Shown in pieces: positions 34,399 through 43,175 of a DNA stretch of 64,000 nt (its first letter is position 1; the number at the start of each line of letters is the position of its first letter). This DNA comes from Cristatella mucedo (lineage: Eukaryota; Bryozoa; Phylactolaemata; Cristatellidae). Below the pieces are notes generated by a model that saw only the letters and a program-made list of their open reading frames with translations, ran no database searches and was not told where the DNA came from. Location of the stretch: contig WPIO01000010.1 of NCBI GenBank assembly GCA_009760855.2, positions 6,871,501 to 6,935,500 of the forward strand, given 5' to 3'. The position numbers and the translations under genes are program-made.

Positions 34399-35070
34399 TT
34401 AAGAATCAAAAAATGTCATTAATTGCTTTCCATCTGAATCAACAGACCAAAATCTGCCTTCACTTTCAGTCTTAGTTAGGTCTATCACGCAATATCCAAA
34501 ACGGTTTCTAGTGCAAGAGTTAACCCATTCTCTAAATTGTTTCTTATCAATATCTCCAACGTATGCATCACGGATATACTCAATGTCAGTTGTGTTTTGC
34601 TTAAAGATTACTATTAAATTTACATTGTTTCTAATTTCTCTCCTAGGTATATTTGTAAAGCCTTGAGCAAGGTAGAAAATGTTTAAAGCTTTATGTCTTC
34701 CTCGTGTGAAATAGTCTAGTATCTTTGTCTGATCCTTAGTCATTAAATCATTAAGTACAACTACATTCTTGCAGTTCTTATAGGAGTCTACTTCTGGCAT
34801 AGCATCAATACCATTCACCCATGAGTAAGCTTTGTTTTCTTTTGTCATTGACATAAGTCCACGATACAACTTTTGGTCTAAACTTGAAGCAATAATTGTA
34901 CAACTGTCATAATTAACCATTCCATAAAATATCCAATTCATGATAAGTTGTGATTTACTTGAACCACTTGGACCTAAAACTAAAGCTCTGATTGGAACAT
35001 TTGGTAAAGGTTCTTTATGACCAGTATCCACATCTTGTCCAAAATTAAACGCCCTCACTCGAAGAGACAT
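34399..35070 (-). CDS. A32/FtsK-HerA-like genome packaging ATPase
   Basis: Intact, 223 residues, start after AGTATAGGAG. Walker A is GPSGSSKS (residues 33-40), and Walker B is NVVVLNDLM (102-110), with Asp and a nearby polar residue in place of the usual DD/DE. Then follows a Gln-containing sensor region, YLAQGFTNIPRREIRNN (about 134-150), typical of A32-type packaging ATPases. These motors pump viral DNA into the preformed capsid using ATP. The length fits Polinton ATPases. Divergently transcribed from the zinc ribbon/protease gene. Confidence 0.92.
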   Translation of the reverse strand: MSLRVRAFNFGQDVDTGHKEPLPNVPIRALVLGPSGSSKSQLIMNWIFYGMVNYDSCTIIASSLDQKLYRGLMSMTKENKAYSWVNGIDAMPEVDSYKNCKNVVVLNDLMTKDQTKILDYFTRGRHKALNIFYLAQGFTNIPRREIRNNVNLIVIFKQNTTDIEYIRDAYVGDIDKKQFREWVNSCTRNRFGYCVIDLTKTESEGRFWSVDSDGKQLMTFFDS

Positions 35071-35104
35071 CTCCTATACTAAAAAAAGTTTTTATATTAT
35101 AGAA

Positions 35105-35778
35105 ATGGAAATTTACTGCTTGAAATGTAAGAAGCCAACAGATAGCATTCATGAGGAATATGTAGAGATCGATAGTACAAAAGGTCTTAGAGGAAGGATT
35201 AAAGCAATTTGTGTTATATGTGAAAGTAAAAAGTCAAAGTTTGTTAAGTTAAGATCAGAGAGTGGCAGTGGAGTTTTAGCCCATGGGAAAAAGTTAGGTA
35301 CCGGAGTTCTAGCTCATGGTAGAAAGTTAGGCGGAGAGATGAGTAAAGAACAACTACTTTCTGAACTAAAAAAAACTATTAACAGTTTTAAAAAAAAAAG
35401 TAAAAAGTACACCACTAACTGATCTCGAAATAAATAACTATGTGAAAGAATTAGATATAAAAAATTTCAGAGGTGTATTTGCAAGAGATGAACTAAGTTC
35501 TCCAGAACAGAATGAGTGCCTTATTTGAAATACTGGTAAATCAGATCTAGCAATATATCATTGGGTAGCTCTTAAAAAAATAGGGAATCGATGTTTTGTT
35601 TTACTCGTTCGGTGCTCCTCCAATGCCAGAAGTGATTAATTATTTCGGTGTTACACCAAGTTTTCAAACGTTTCAACTGCAAAAGTTTAATCAAACGGAT
35701 TGTGGAATGAGGTGCTTAATCTTCCTTAAACTAATGGAATTTGTCGATTTTGGTACAGTCATGCAATTAATAATTTGA
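35105..35778 (+). pseudogene. Zinc ribbon plus adenovirus-like maturation protease, broken
   Basis: Two parts. Codons 1-45 carry a zinc ribbon, YCLKCKK then CVICESKK (CxxC pairs). A linker repeats GVLAHGKKLG/GVLAHGRKLG. After an A10 run at about 35390-35399 the next frame gives a protease N-terminus (KNFRGVFARDEL), the catalytic His in YHWVAL, then, after another frame change near 35583, the Gln and Cys of QLQKFNQTDCGMRC. A TGA lies at 35526-35528. His-(Asp/Asn)-Gln-Cys order is that of the adenoviral protease, which cuts capsid precursors during maturation. The lack of a gap between zinc ribbon and protease suggests a fusion. Confidence 0.7.
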
Positions 35779-35806
35779 ATTAAACAAAATATTTCTACTA
35801 TATAGA

Positions 35807-36295
35807 ATGGAAAATCAAGAAAAGAAATTTGTGGTCCTCCAAAATTCTGCAGTTGTTATCCCAAAAGGAAAGCCTGCACACGTTCATGTTGAAGAGAAAA
35901 TTTCAAAAGATTCAAAACCTTATCTTAGCGCATGGATGTATATAACAGAAGAATCACTTCCTTATATTCAAAACATTGTAGATAGATCGAGTGAACAATT
36001 AGAATTCAAAGCATTTGATGCTAGTGCAAGGTCAACAGTTGGAATTAGATTTGATTTTGGAAAGAAACCTAGTATTATGTTCGATGAAAATAATAAACAA
36101 ATTAAAGTATCTAGTCCAGCAGATGTAATTAAAAAATTAGGAAATGATTTTTGTATCACTGGAATTCTTGATGATAGTTATGTTTCAAAAGAATATTATA
36201 ATAATGAAGAAAGATTAAATATTAGACTAAAGATTGACCAAGTGAAAGTTTATAGTTCTCCAAAGAGATCAATGTTCAATCCAGCAGAGTTTTAA
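35807..36295 (+). CDS. Unknown 162-residue protein, possible DNA-binding
   Basis: Intact; the ATG follows TATATAGA. No motif is decisive. The sequence alternates short β-like segments (KKFVVLQNSAVVIPKG, YLSAWMYIT, RLKIDQVKVYSS) with charged turns and has little helix, which would suit an OB-fold single-strand binding protein. A replicative element with a protein-primed polymerase needs such a protein, but this is inference. It lies downstream of the protease gene with an own start motif. Confidence 0.5.
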   Translation: MENQEKKFVVLQNSAVVIPKGKPAHVHVEEKISKDSKPYLSAWMYITEESLPYIQNIVDRSSEQLEFKAFDASARSTVGIRFDFGKKPSIMFDENNKQIKVSSPADVIKKLGNDFCITGILDDSYVSKEYYNNEERLNIRLKIDQVKVYSSPKRSMFNPAEF

Positions 36296-36320
36296 AAGTT
36301 AGTTATTAAGTTAAATTTTT

Positions 36321-37088
36321 TTAGATCTTTTTCCGAGTTATATCAAGCATCCTATCAACGATTCCACGAGCATAATTTTTTATCTTATTTAGGCTAGCAG
36401 GATTACTTATTTTATCTTTTAGAAAATCAGTAGCAAATGAATCGTTTAATCCACCAGCAATGCTTAAGCCCAATTTGCTTTTCGCAGCCATGACGGCCGC
36501 AACTGTCTTAGCATCTTTACGTACGTAATTTGGTTGTTTTGGATCTAGCGCAATTCTAGCAGCAGACTCAGCTAATACCAAGTCTGACAATTTTCTTATT
36601 TCTGTTCTTTTAGGTTCAGGCATAGATGAAGTTTCGGTATATAGACTATCGTGGACTAAAGCACCTCGATCTAAGTCGTTAATGCCCTCATAGCCTTGCT
36701 GCATTCTTTGAGTAAATTTGGTTCCCGGTCCGGCATGTGAGTAACGACCAGTATTGTTAAAACTTCCACCTGGAACAAATTCAGATTTTACTCCTGAAGG
36801 GAGTTTTAGGTGAATTTCACGATTGCCAGTAAGTTTGCTTATTATATCTACTAAACCCTTACCAACTTTTCTATTCTGTTTCAATTGCTTCAAACTTAGA
36901 TTCAATTGTAGATCAGTGTTTTTAGATTTGCACTTTTCTATTTTATTTAGTTGTGTTTTTGTTACAAAGATTGGAATTGAACCTGATCGATCTTCTTTTT
37001 TTAGTCTTATGGAAATAGGTTTATTTGACTTATGTATTAAGTTTGCTTGATGTTCTGATAGGTTTAGTTTTGCCTCATGGTATTCCAT
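36321..37088 (-). CDS. PLA2-like minor capsid protein
   Basis: Intact, 255 residues, start after ATTATAGA. The N-terminal part has a repeated Lys-rich pattern (ISIRLKKEDRSG and TKTQLNKIEKCKSKNT), seen in Polinton and adintovirus minor capsid proteins. The central domain has the phospholipase A2 signature: YSHAGPGTKF is the calcium-loop-like Gly-Pro-Gly, and LDRGALVHDSLY contains the His-Asp active site. Parvoviral VP1 uses such a domain to breach endosomes. Here His and Asp are both present, so activity is possible. A Gly-Gly near the C-terminal third (SIAGGLND) could be a protease site. Confidence 0.8.
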   Translation of the reverse strand: MEYHEAKLNLSEHQANLIHKSNKPISIRLKKEDRSGSIPIFVTKTQLNKIEKCKSKNTDLQLNLSLKQLKQNRKVGKGLVDIISKLTGNREIHLKLPSGVKSEFVPGGSFNNTGRYSHAGPGTKFTQRMQQGYEGINDLDRGALVHDSLYTETSSMPEPKRTEIRKLSDLVLAESAARIALDPKQPNYVRKDAKTVAAVMAAKSKLGLSIAGGLNDSFATDFLKDKISNPASLNKIKNYARGIVDRMLDITRKKI

Positions 37089-37143
37089 TCTATAATAAAT
37101 TAAATTTTATTTAAAGACAAATTAAACTATTATATGTTAAGAA

Positions 37144-37696
37144 ATGAATCAATTTGAAGAACTTAGATCTAGAGTTATGGAACTTCTTACATATGAACCA
37201 GATACTGGCAGATTCTTTTGGAGGATAAACAAAAGAGGTAGGGCAACTATTGGAGCTGAGGCCGGAAGTATTGACAGTTATGGATATAGAATCATAATTA
37301 TTGACGGAAAACGATATAAAGGCCATAGATTGGCATGGATTATAATGAAAGAAGAGATGCCTGTTTTTCAGATCGATCATGAAAACTTAGATAAATCTGA
37401 TAATATGATTTCTAATCTAAGAGTTGCAACGCAATTGGAAAATCGAAGAAATAGGGGAATACAAAAAATAATAAATCTAAATATATTGGTGTCTGTTTTG
37501 ATAAAAGAGCAAAAAATATAAATCATACATTAAAGTAGATAATACCAGTTATCATTTAGGCTACTATGAATCTGCAGAAGATGCAGCTGAAGCACGCGAT
37601 ATCGCAGCAATACGTTTGCATCTAAGTTTCGCTCAACTCAATTTTACTTACACTTTAACAGAAGATTACAGAATTGTTCGCTACACAGACTTTTAA
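37144..37696 (+). pseudogene. HNH endonuclease with AP2 DNA-binding domain, frameshifted
   Basis: Free-standing homing-type endonuclease. The N-terminal DNA-recognition part (DTGRFFWR) leads to an HNH core, GHRLAWIIM...QIDHENLDKSDN...NLRVATQLENRRN, with the catalytic His in HRLAW and His-Glu-Asn in DHEN. The frame then changes twice in A-rich runs near 37466-37480 and 37510-37520. The distal frames encode a recognisable AP2 domain (KYIGVCFDKR, YHLGYYESAEDAAEARD). HNH-AP2 enzymes are common in phages and algal viruses and rarer in Polintons, so it was probably acquired. Its stop overlaps the convergent gene by 3 nt. Confidence 0.8.
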
Positions 37697-38769
37697 TTCT
37701 TACAGCGTTTTTTCAAATCATCTCTTAGTTTTATCATTTTATTATATATTTCTTCTTGTGATTTACCTTGTGCGAACAGATTAGCTAGTAACATTGCACT
37801 CTCAGCTTTATAGTCACACGATTTCTTCCCTCCAATTGTATTACTTTCTACTTTTTTTATATCTTCTTTTAACCCATCCGAATAGCTTACTCCTGATACT
37901 TCTATAAGTTGTTTTCCAGTTTTAAGATAATCTAATCTGTTTTTAACCTCAGAGTTTTGCACTTTGTCACTCAAATCGATATCAATGTTTCTATCAAGTA
38001 ATTCTATCATATTTTGTATATCTACAATTGCATTCTTTAGTCTTTCATTTTGTAAACTCAAAGCACTCATTCGTTCTTCATGCGTATTCATTGGTGGTGA
38101 CTTAGCTGTATACATTGTACTGTCAATAATCTTCTTAATCAATCCTGCTACAGTTACAGCTATGGAAACTCCCAAGCCAACTGCGCCAATAATTGAAGCT
38201 ATACTCGCTATGATTGCTGGAATTGCAGGTAAAAATCCTCCTGATCTCACTTCAAGAAAGTTCTTACTCCAAGCTTTTGTATCTAATTGGGAAGCATCCC
38301 AAGATATTTCCTCTCCGAATGTCTCTGAAAGAAATTTACTAGGATCTAAGTACCAATCAGATTTAGCTCTTTCTGCTTCTAGCAAAATCTCGTTTATGTA
38401 ATAGCCAACCTCTAAGGATGCTACCATTTTTGACAGTCCTTTTTTATCTGAAATTGTTTTCCAAAATACATTGCCATATTTTCCTGAAGCAATATCATCT
38501 ACGATCTCTTTTATGAATAATCCTAAATCTACAATTCCTGTTATTCCTGATAGAAATCCACCAAGTGCTTTTGTCGCAGTTCCAATTACTTTGAATGACT
38601 GCAAAACTTTTGGAACAATTGTTGCAATCCTATTTGAAGCTTTTAGACTTAGCTTTAATGCAATCTTTGGAGCTACTTTTATTATCGCTTTTGATCCTAG
38701 TTCTGTTGCAGTTGTTGTTCCTGATAATACTTCTTTAGTGGTATCTAAGCCAGATTTTATTTTTTCCAT
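37693..38769 (-). CDS. Hydrophobic GGFL-type minor virion protein
   Basis: 358 residues, intact. The N-terminal half has amphipathic helices (SKAIIKVAPKIALKLSLKAS and GGFLSGITGIVDLGLFIKEI). The centre has a long hydrophobic Ala/Ile/Gly stretch starting GGFLPAIPAIIASIASIIGA (about residues 197-235). The C-terminal third is helical and charged. A Gly-Gly-Phe-Leu before a hydrophobic run resembles adenoviral pX/pVI-like processed proteins, where Gly-Gly sites are cut by the viral protease and membrane-active peptides result. Known for related elements; here inferred. Divergent from fibre 2 with a 10-bp spacer. Confidence 0.6.
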   Translation of the reverse strand: MEKIKSGLDTTKEVLSGTTTATELGSKAIIKVAPKIALKLSLKASNRIATIVPKVLQSFKVIGTATKALGGFLSGITGIVDLGLFIKEIVDDIASGKYGNVFWKTISDKKGLSKMVASLEVGYYINEILLEAERAKSDWYLDPSKFLSETFGEEISWDASQLDTKAWSKNFLEVRSGGFLPAIPAIIASIASIIGAVGLGVSIAVTVAGLIKKIIDSTMYTAKSPPMNTHEERMSALSLQNERLKNAIVDIQNMIELLDRNIDIDLSDKVQNSEVKNRLDYLKTGKQLIEVSGVSYSDGLKEDIKKVESNTIGGKKSCDYKAESAMLLANLFAQGKSQEEIYNKMIKLRDDLKKRCKN

Positions 38770-38779
38770 ATATATAAGA
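38770..38779. promoter_or_regulatory. Bidirectional ATATATAAGA start element
   Basis: Ten bases separate divergent start codons of the GGFL protein (minus, ATG at 38769) and fibre 2 (plus, ATG at 38780). The AT-alternating sequence reads as a TATA motif in both directions. Confidence 0.55.
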
Positions 38780-39658
38780 ATGGATAATATTAGTAAGATT
38801 AATGGGAATACTTTTAGCGACCTTGATGCTAATGGAAATAGAATTACAAACCTTGGTTTTCCAGTAAATGATGGAGATGCAATAAGATTAGATTATGCTC
38901 TCAATTCAAACTTTTTAAATACTGTGGCAAGTAATGTTTCAGGAGAAATAGCTTCTGTTTCTAACTTAAGTGACTTACTTCCAAAGAATAGCGCAAAAAT
39001 GTTATCTCAGTTGAATTGTAAGAATGTTAAAGGAATATCTGGAATATCTGCTGATGGAACTGATTTTCAAGATTCTAGGCCTTACAAAGTAATAAACTAT
39101 GGTTTACTAAACAGTATGACTCAAGTTTTCAATGGCAACTTTAATAGTACTCTTAATCTAGGATCAAACAGAATTACCTCTTTAAAAAATTCAGATGTTG
39201 TAACAAAGCAATCTGTTGATTCTTATAAATGCTCTACTTTATACTTAAGACTTACTGGTTTTACAAATGATTCAATTATTGTTCCATTAAACATATTTAA
39301 TATTGATGTAAATGAAACAGGAACAGAAAGTTCTACATTAAAAACAAATCCTGCAGATATTGAAGTTTTTAATCTACAAGGTCAAGTTGTAGGCTATGCA
39401 ACACCTTATAAAACTTTTGCTGCTGGTCCAGTAGCAAACTTTCAAACAGTATCCAATATTCTTTGGTGTTCTAATACTACTGGGACATTTTTAGAGTTAA
39501 CTAGTGACAACACTTATGGTGTATCTGGTACTCTTCTTTTAGTTGTAAATATTGATGGAACCTGCACATATATGATAGATAATTTAAGAGTTGCGAGTAA
39601 TATTACATATATTGATTTTATTATTACTATTGTATATAATGTCGCTTGGATATCGTAG
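38780..39658 (+). CDS. Phage-fibre-like protein 2
   Basis: The frame is open further upstream, but the ATG at 38780 follows TATATAAGA and gives MDNISKING, so it is chosen; 292 residues. The N-terminal GNTFSDLDANGNRITNLGF and PVNDGDAI closely match fibre 1 at 28541. One or two repeats (NSTLNLGSNRITSLKNSDVV) follow, then a distinct C-terminal β-rich domain (about residues 155-292) that may bind a receptor. Its last codons overlap the start of fibre 3 by 20 nt in another frame, indicating tight packing. Confidence 0.75.
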   Translation: MDNISKINGNTFSDLDANGNRITNLGFPVNDGDAIRLDYALNSNFLNTVASNVSGEIASVSNLSDLLPKNSAKMLSQLNCKNVKGISGISADGTDFQDSRPYKVINYGLLNSMTQVFNGNFNSTLNLGSNRITSLKNSDVVTKQSVDSYKCSTLYLRLTGFTNDSIIVPLNIFNIDVNETGTESSTLKTNPADIEVFNLQGQVVGYATPYKTFAAGPVANFQTVSNILWCSNTTGTFLELTSDNTYGVSGTLLLVVNIDGTCTYMIDNLRVASNITYIDFIITIVYNVAWIS

Positions 39659-40513
39659 AAAAGGATCTAGCCAAAAAAATTACATTCGTAAGACTGGAGA
39701 TATTATGAATGGATCTTTAAATATGAATCAAAATCTAATAAAAAATCTTGGAGATCCTATTGACTCTACAGATGCTGTAAACAGAAAATATATTGATACA
39801 AACTTTGTTACAAAAGTATCTAGAGGTACGACTGCTGATGGAGATCTTGATATGAATAATCATAGAGTGATAGATCTTGATAATCCTACTAATCCAAGTG
39901 ATGCTGCTACAAAAGATTATGCAGATACTAAAATATCAAAAGATGGTGGATATGTTAATGGAAGTTTAATTGTAACTGGAACATTAAGTCTTAATAATAC
40001 AGTAACTCCATTACGTGATTATAATGTTGCAACTGTTGGATATATGGATGAAAATTTTGTAAAATACAATAATCAAATAATGAACGGACCTTTAAATATT
40101 AATAATAATCCAATTGTTATACAAAGTGATCCTGTAAATCTGAATGATGGAGTAAATCTTGGCTATCTACGGAAAATAAGTGGAAATGTTACAGCTGTAA
40201 ATTTTAAAGGAATAATGGATAGCTCACTAACTACACAAATATATGGCAGAACAATTAGTGGCAGATGGAATGCGAACATTAACAACGTTGCAATTCAAAG
40301 AGGTTTATTTGTTATTGGAGTGGTGTACGAAGTTTCTGGAGTAACAAAAGTACTTATGCCTCCACCATCAACATTAACAGCACAGGCTGATCAGTTGTAT
40401 GGTAGCTATATGTTAGATGATAGTAAAAAATAGTTGCTAATTCTACTTTTATATCTGGATCAAGTTTTTTAGATAGAGAAATAAATGTTACTGTTTATAT
40501 AGCAATAGCATAA
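39639..40513 (+). pseudogene. Phage-fibre-like protein 3, late frameshift
   Basis: Starts MSLGYRRKGS after TATATA, inside the end of fibre 2. Four repeats occur: IMNGSLNMNQNLIKNL with DSTDAVNRKYID, DGDLDMNNHRVIDL with NPSDAATKDYAD, a SLIVTGTLSLNN block, and IMNGPLNINNNPIVIQ. This is the clearest set in the window. The frame ends at 40431 just after an A6 run (40425-40430); the adjacent frame carries about 26 more codons to the TAA at 40511. The C-terminal region resembles a small knob. Its stop shares one base with the next start (TAATG). Confidence 0.7.
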
Positions 40514-41502
40514 TGCTAAGCAGAAAAGATTTACAAATGATTGGAACATTAGATATGTCAAAAAATAGAATAGTAAATCTTGGAAGTAATATAGATCCTT
40601 TAGAAGCTGTTGGAAAATCATTTGCCGACAACAACTATGTAAGAAAAGATTCAGACCAAGTAATAAGAGGAAACATATCCGCAAACTCACAAAAATATGT
40701 TAATGTACTAGCTCCGATAAAAGATAATGATATTGCAACAAAAGAGTACGTTGATACTAAGGCAGATTTCGCAGTAAATGGTAATTTAGCAGTTGATGAA
40801 CTAATAGTTGTAGGTCAAATAAATAATGGTAAAAAATTAGTTTATGTTTCTAATATATATCTAGCTAATGATGATATTTATAGATTTTTTCGTGGTAGTC
40901 CTCCACAAATTGATGCAGGTTCTTTGAGTTTCAGTAAGATAGAAAATCTGTCAGGTTTTAATAGTTATCTAGATTACAATAGAGACCATTACTTAGCTAG
41001 AATGATTGATATAAGAAAAATACCAATATATTATGCAAAAGTAAAATTGAGAATAAAAGATCTTTATGATATGGATACCGATAGTCCTTTTATGCCTTTA
41101 ACAATTTTTGGAGAAAGTTATTCATTCTTAAGTGTTACAGCGAAACAAATAACTCAAAAATCGATTATATTAAAGGATGTGAATCTGACTAGAGTAAAAT
41201 ATCTTGATTTTAAAATGGAATTAAATTTAAATATTGGTAATGTAGGAAGTTTTATAGTTAGAGATTATTATCACAAAATATACTCACCAAATTTCTTTGT
41301 TTCTAATTTTCTTAATATCACTTATTACGGAGTTGAAAACGATTATATGTTGTTATCAAGTGACTATGTAACACAATTCGATGTTTATCCTAATAATATT
41401 TTAATAACTATAAATTTTCCTGTATTAAATTATAATAATATGATAACTCCAAGTGCTTCAGATATTATTGAAATTACTTTAGCTGAGGGTGTTATAAGTT
41501 AA
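40513..41502 (+). CDS. Phage-fibre-like protein 4
   Basis: 329 residues, intact. The start ATG overlaps the preceding stop as TAATG, suggesting coupled expression. The N-terminus has two fibre repeats (GTLDMSKNRIVNLGSNIDP and KYVNVLAPIKDNDIATKEYV). The remaining 230 residues form a larger unique domain with aromatic-rich β segments (SNIYLANDDIYRFF, FIVRDYYHKIYS). Together with fibres 1-3 it forms a family with a shared shaft and different heads, as expected for attachment proteins. Confidence 0.75.
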   Translation: MLSRKDLQMIGTLDMSKNRIVNLGSNIDPLEAVGKSFADNNYVRKDSDQVIRGNISANSQKYVNVLAPIKDNDIATKEYVDTKADFAVNGNLAVDELIVVGQINNGKKLVYVSNIYLANDDIYRFFRGSPPQIDAGSLSFSKIENLSGFNSYLDYNRDHYLARMIDIRKIPIYYAKVKLRIKDLYDMDTDSPFMPLTIFGESYSFLSVTAKQITQKSIILKDVNLTRVKYLDFKMELNLNIGNVGSFIVRDYYHKIYSPNFFVSNFLNITYYGVENDYMLLSSDYVTQFDVYPNNILITINFPVLNYNNMITPSASDIIEITLAEGVIS

Positions 41503-41866
41503 ACTTTCCAATCTAGGCTTTCTTTAATAAGCTCTGTTGGAATACTATATTCTTTTCCTGTTAATTGTTTTGTTAACTCTATTTTTTAGAGTATGCTTCT
41601 GATTTTAGACTATTTATTTTATCTATTTTCAAATCTTTAAGAAACTCTGAAAAGATTGATCCATCTCTAACTTTTGTAAATATATATGCCATTTCTTTTT
41701 CTGAATGATTTACTCTTAAAGCTTTGTACTCTAAAACTAATTTTAATGCTTCTAATAGTGTACTCCTAATATCTTCAATTCTTCCCATGGGATATGAGCA
41801 AATTTGTATAGTCTGTTGACCTTGTGCAACTGTTAGACAATCTTTACTTCTAGTTTCTACATTCAT
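41499..41866 (-). pseudogene. Unknown small protein, frameshifted in A6
   Basis: The ATG follows TTATATAGAA. A helical, charged protein (TLLEALKLVLEYKALR, FLKDLKIDKINSLKS). A T6 run at 41582-41587 (A6 in the coding sense) ends the frame. The neighbouring frame stays open for about 30 codons to the TAA at 41499, overlapping the fibre 4 stop by 4 nt, which supports the longer product. No family was recognised. Confidence 0.5.
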
Positions 41867-41885
41867 TTCTATATAAATAAATTAT

Positions 41886-42422
41886 TTACAATGTGGTTGT
41901 TGGAATTGTATCAGAAACTGGCACATTTGGATCTGCGACATCCTCTGGAGCAGCTGGGGTAGTTAGAGCAGCAAGTGTTGCCTTTTGTCTGGCACTAGTT
42001 CCATCAGATATATCAGGTAGAATTGCATAGCATTCATCCTTAACAATTCCAGAGATATCTGGTTTCATTCCTGCAACGTCTGAGATAACTGTTGAAAGTG
42101 TTGGTAACTGGCTAGCAATCCATGTTGTATAACTAGAGATTTCTCCATGTGTATCAAGAAGAGTATCAACTTTAGTTCTAACTGTTGCTTCAAGATCGCT
42201 TGTTATACTTGCCATTCCAGAATCGATTACCTTTTGTGCTTTAATGTCACACTCATCAATATAAAACTTTTTTACAGATGTATCTGTCATAATTGAGATA
42301 TCTGAGTCGAGTGTCTGTTGATCATAAGCAGTCATTCTAGACTTTACAAGATAGTCAACATATGCTTTCAGCAGAGTTGCAGATGTAGCAAGATTGGGGT
42401 CAGATACTTCTGTTGCCGACAT
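41886..42422 (-). CDS. Unknown 178-residue protein
   Basis: Intact; the ATG follows AGTATAGGAA. It is rich in Ser/Thr/Asp/Ala with helical middle (SDLEATVRTKVDTLLDTHGE) and a Pro/Thr-rich C-terminus ending PVSDTIPTTTL. Such a composition fits a structural or spike-associated protein, and it lies next to the fibre cluster, but there is no motif to name it. Confidence 0.5.
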   Translation of the reverse strand: MSATEVSDPNLATSATLLKAYVDYLVKSRMTAYDQQTLDSDISIMTDTSVKKFYIDECDIKAQKVIDSGMASITSDLEATVRTKVDTLLDTHGEISSYTTWIASQLPTLSTVISDVAGMKPDISGIVKDECYAILPDISDGTSARQKATLAALTTPAAPEDVADPNVPVSDTIPTTTL

Positions 42423-42456
42423 TTCCTATACTATTATAAAAAAAAATACAAAACAT

Positions 42457-42623
42457 CTAATTCTTTATTAACTCTCTTGCTTTAATTCTAAGTTCCTCAT
42501 ATTTATCTTCATGGGTACACATTTCAAATATAATTTTAATAAGTTTATCAGTTAATTTTAATTTTCTACCTTGACTAATATCTTGAATTGCATTACTAAT
42601 TTTATAATTTGTTATTTCTGGAT

Positions 42624-42627
<4 letters not shown>
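42457..42627 (-). CDS. Small 56-residue helical protein
   Basis: Begins MDPEITNYKISNAIQDIS and ends ARELIKN. Amphipathic helices with a single Cys-His pair (MCTHEDKYEEL). The ATG directly abuts a 34-bp (AT)n run, which may act as an expanded TATATA start motif. Too short for family recognition, but codon use and packing match neighbours. Confidence 0.5.

Positions 42628-42661
<34 letters not shown>
42628..42661. repeat. (AT)n tract at a gene start
   Basis: A pure AT run of about 34 bp immediately upstream of the ATG at 42627, the only simple repeat inside the Polinton. Confidence 0.9.
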
Positions 42662-42730
42662 TATGAAGAAAAACATTTAATTCAAAATTAACTAATTAAT
42701 CTGAACGCCCTGTTTAGTTTTTGGAGTTTT

Positions 42731-42967
42731 TTATTTCTTTTCTGCTTCTGTCAACATTTCATTTATTTTACTTCTGCATTCCATTAGTTTATCACAGGTA
42801 TCGCAAATCTCAATAAGAACGGCAGTGTACGAGCTATCCAAGTCTGGAATAAGTTTATCAAGTGAATGCTTGACAATTCTCTGATCTACTCTCTTTAACT
42901 TTTGTAGACAAATTTTAAGAGCCATATCTCTTGATTGTTCGCAACTCAGAATTCTAGAAACATCCAT
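42731..42967 (-). CDS. Small 78-residue helical protein
   Basis: The start MDVSRILSC is chosen because TTATATAGA lies directly before it; an upstream in-frame ATG lies before the motif. A helical, mildly basic protein with two CDTC/MEC Cys groups (CDTCDKLMEC), perhaps metal-binding. No family was recognised. Confidence 0.5.
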   Translation of the reverse strand: MDVSRILSCEQSRDMALKICLQKLKRVDQRIVKHSLDKLIPDLDSSYTAVLIEICDTCDKLMECRSKINEMLTEAEKK

Positions 42968-42968
42968 T

Positions 42969-43151
42969 CTATATAAATATAAATTTGTATAGTTCATCTT
43001 CTTCGTTTACGTAATCGTATTCATTAGGTTCATCTTCTTCGCTAGCATCTGAATATTCTGACTCATCACTTTCATATTCACTTTTGTATTCTGGATTGTA
43101 ATCAGGATCATCGCTGTCGGACTCTTCATATTCATATTCAAAATTTTCCAT
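42969..43151 (-). CDS. Small highly acidic protein
   Basis: 60 residues, about half Asp/Glu, with frequent Tyr and Ser (YEYEESDSDDPDYNPEYKSE). The ATG follows ATTATAGAA. Acidic Tyr-rich proteins can mimic DNA or bind basic proteins; here that is only a composition-based thought. Nearly abuts the next gene's start motif. Confidence 0.5.
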   Translation of the reverse strand: MENFEYEYEESDSDDPDYNPEYKSEYESDESEYSDASEEDEPNEYDYVNEEDELYKFIFI

Positions 43152-43175
43152 TTCTATAATAATGAATTTTATTTA

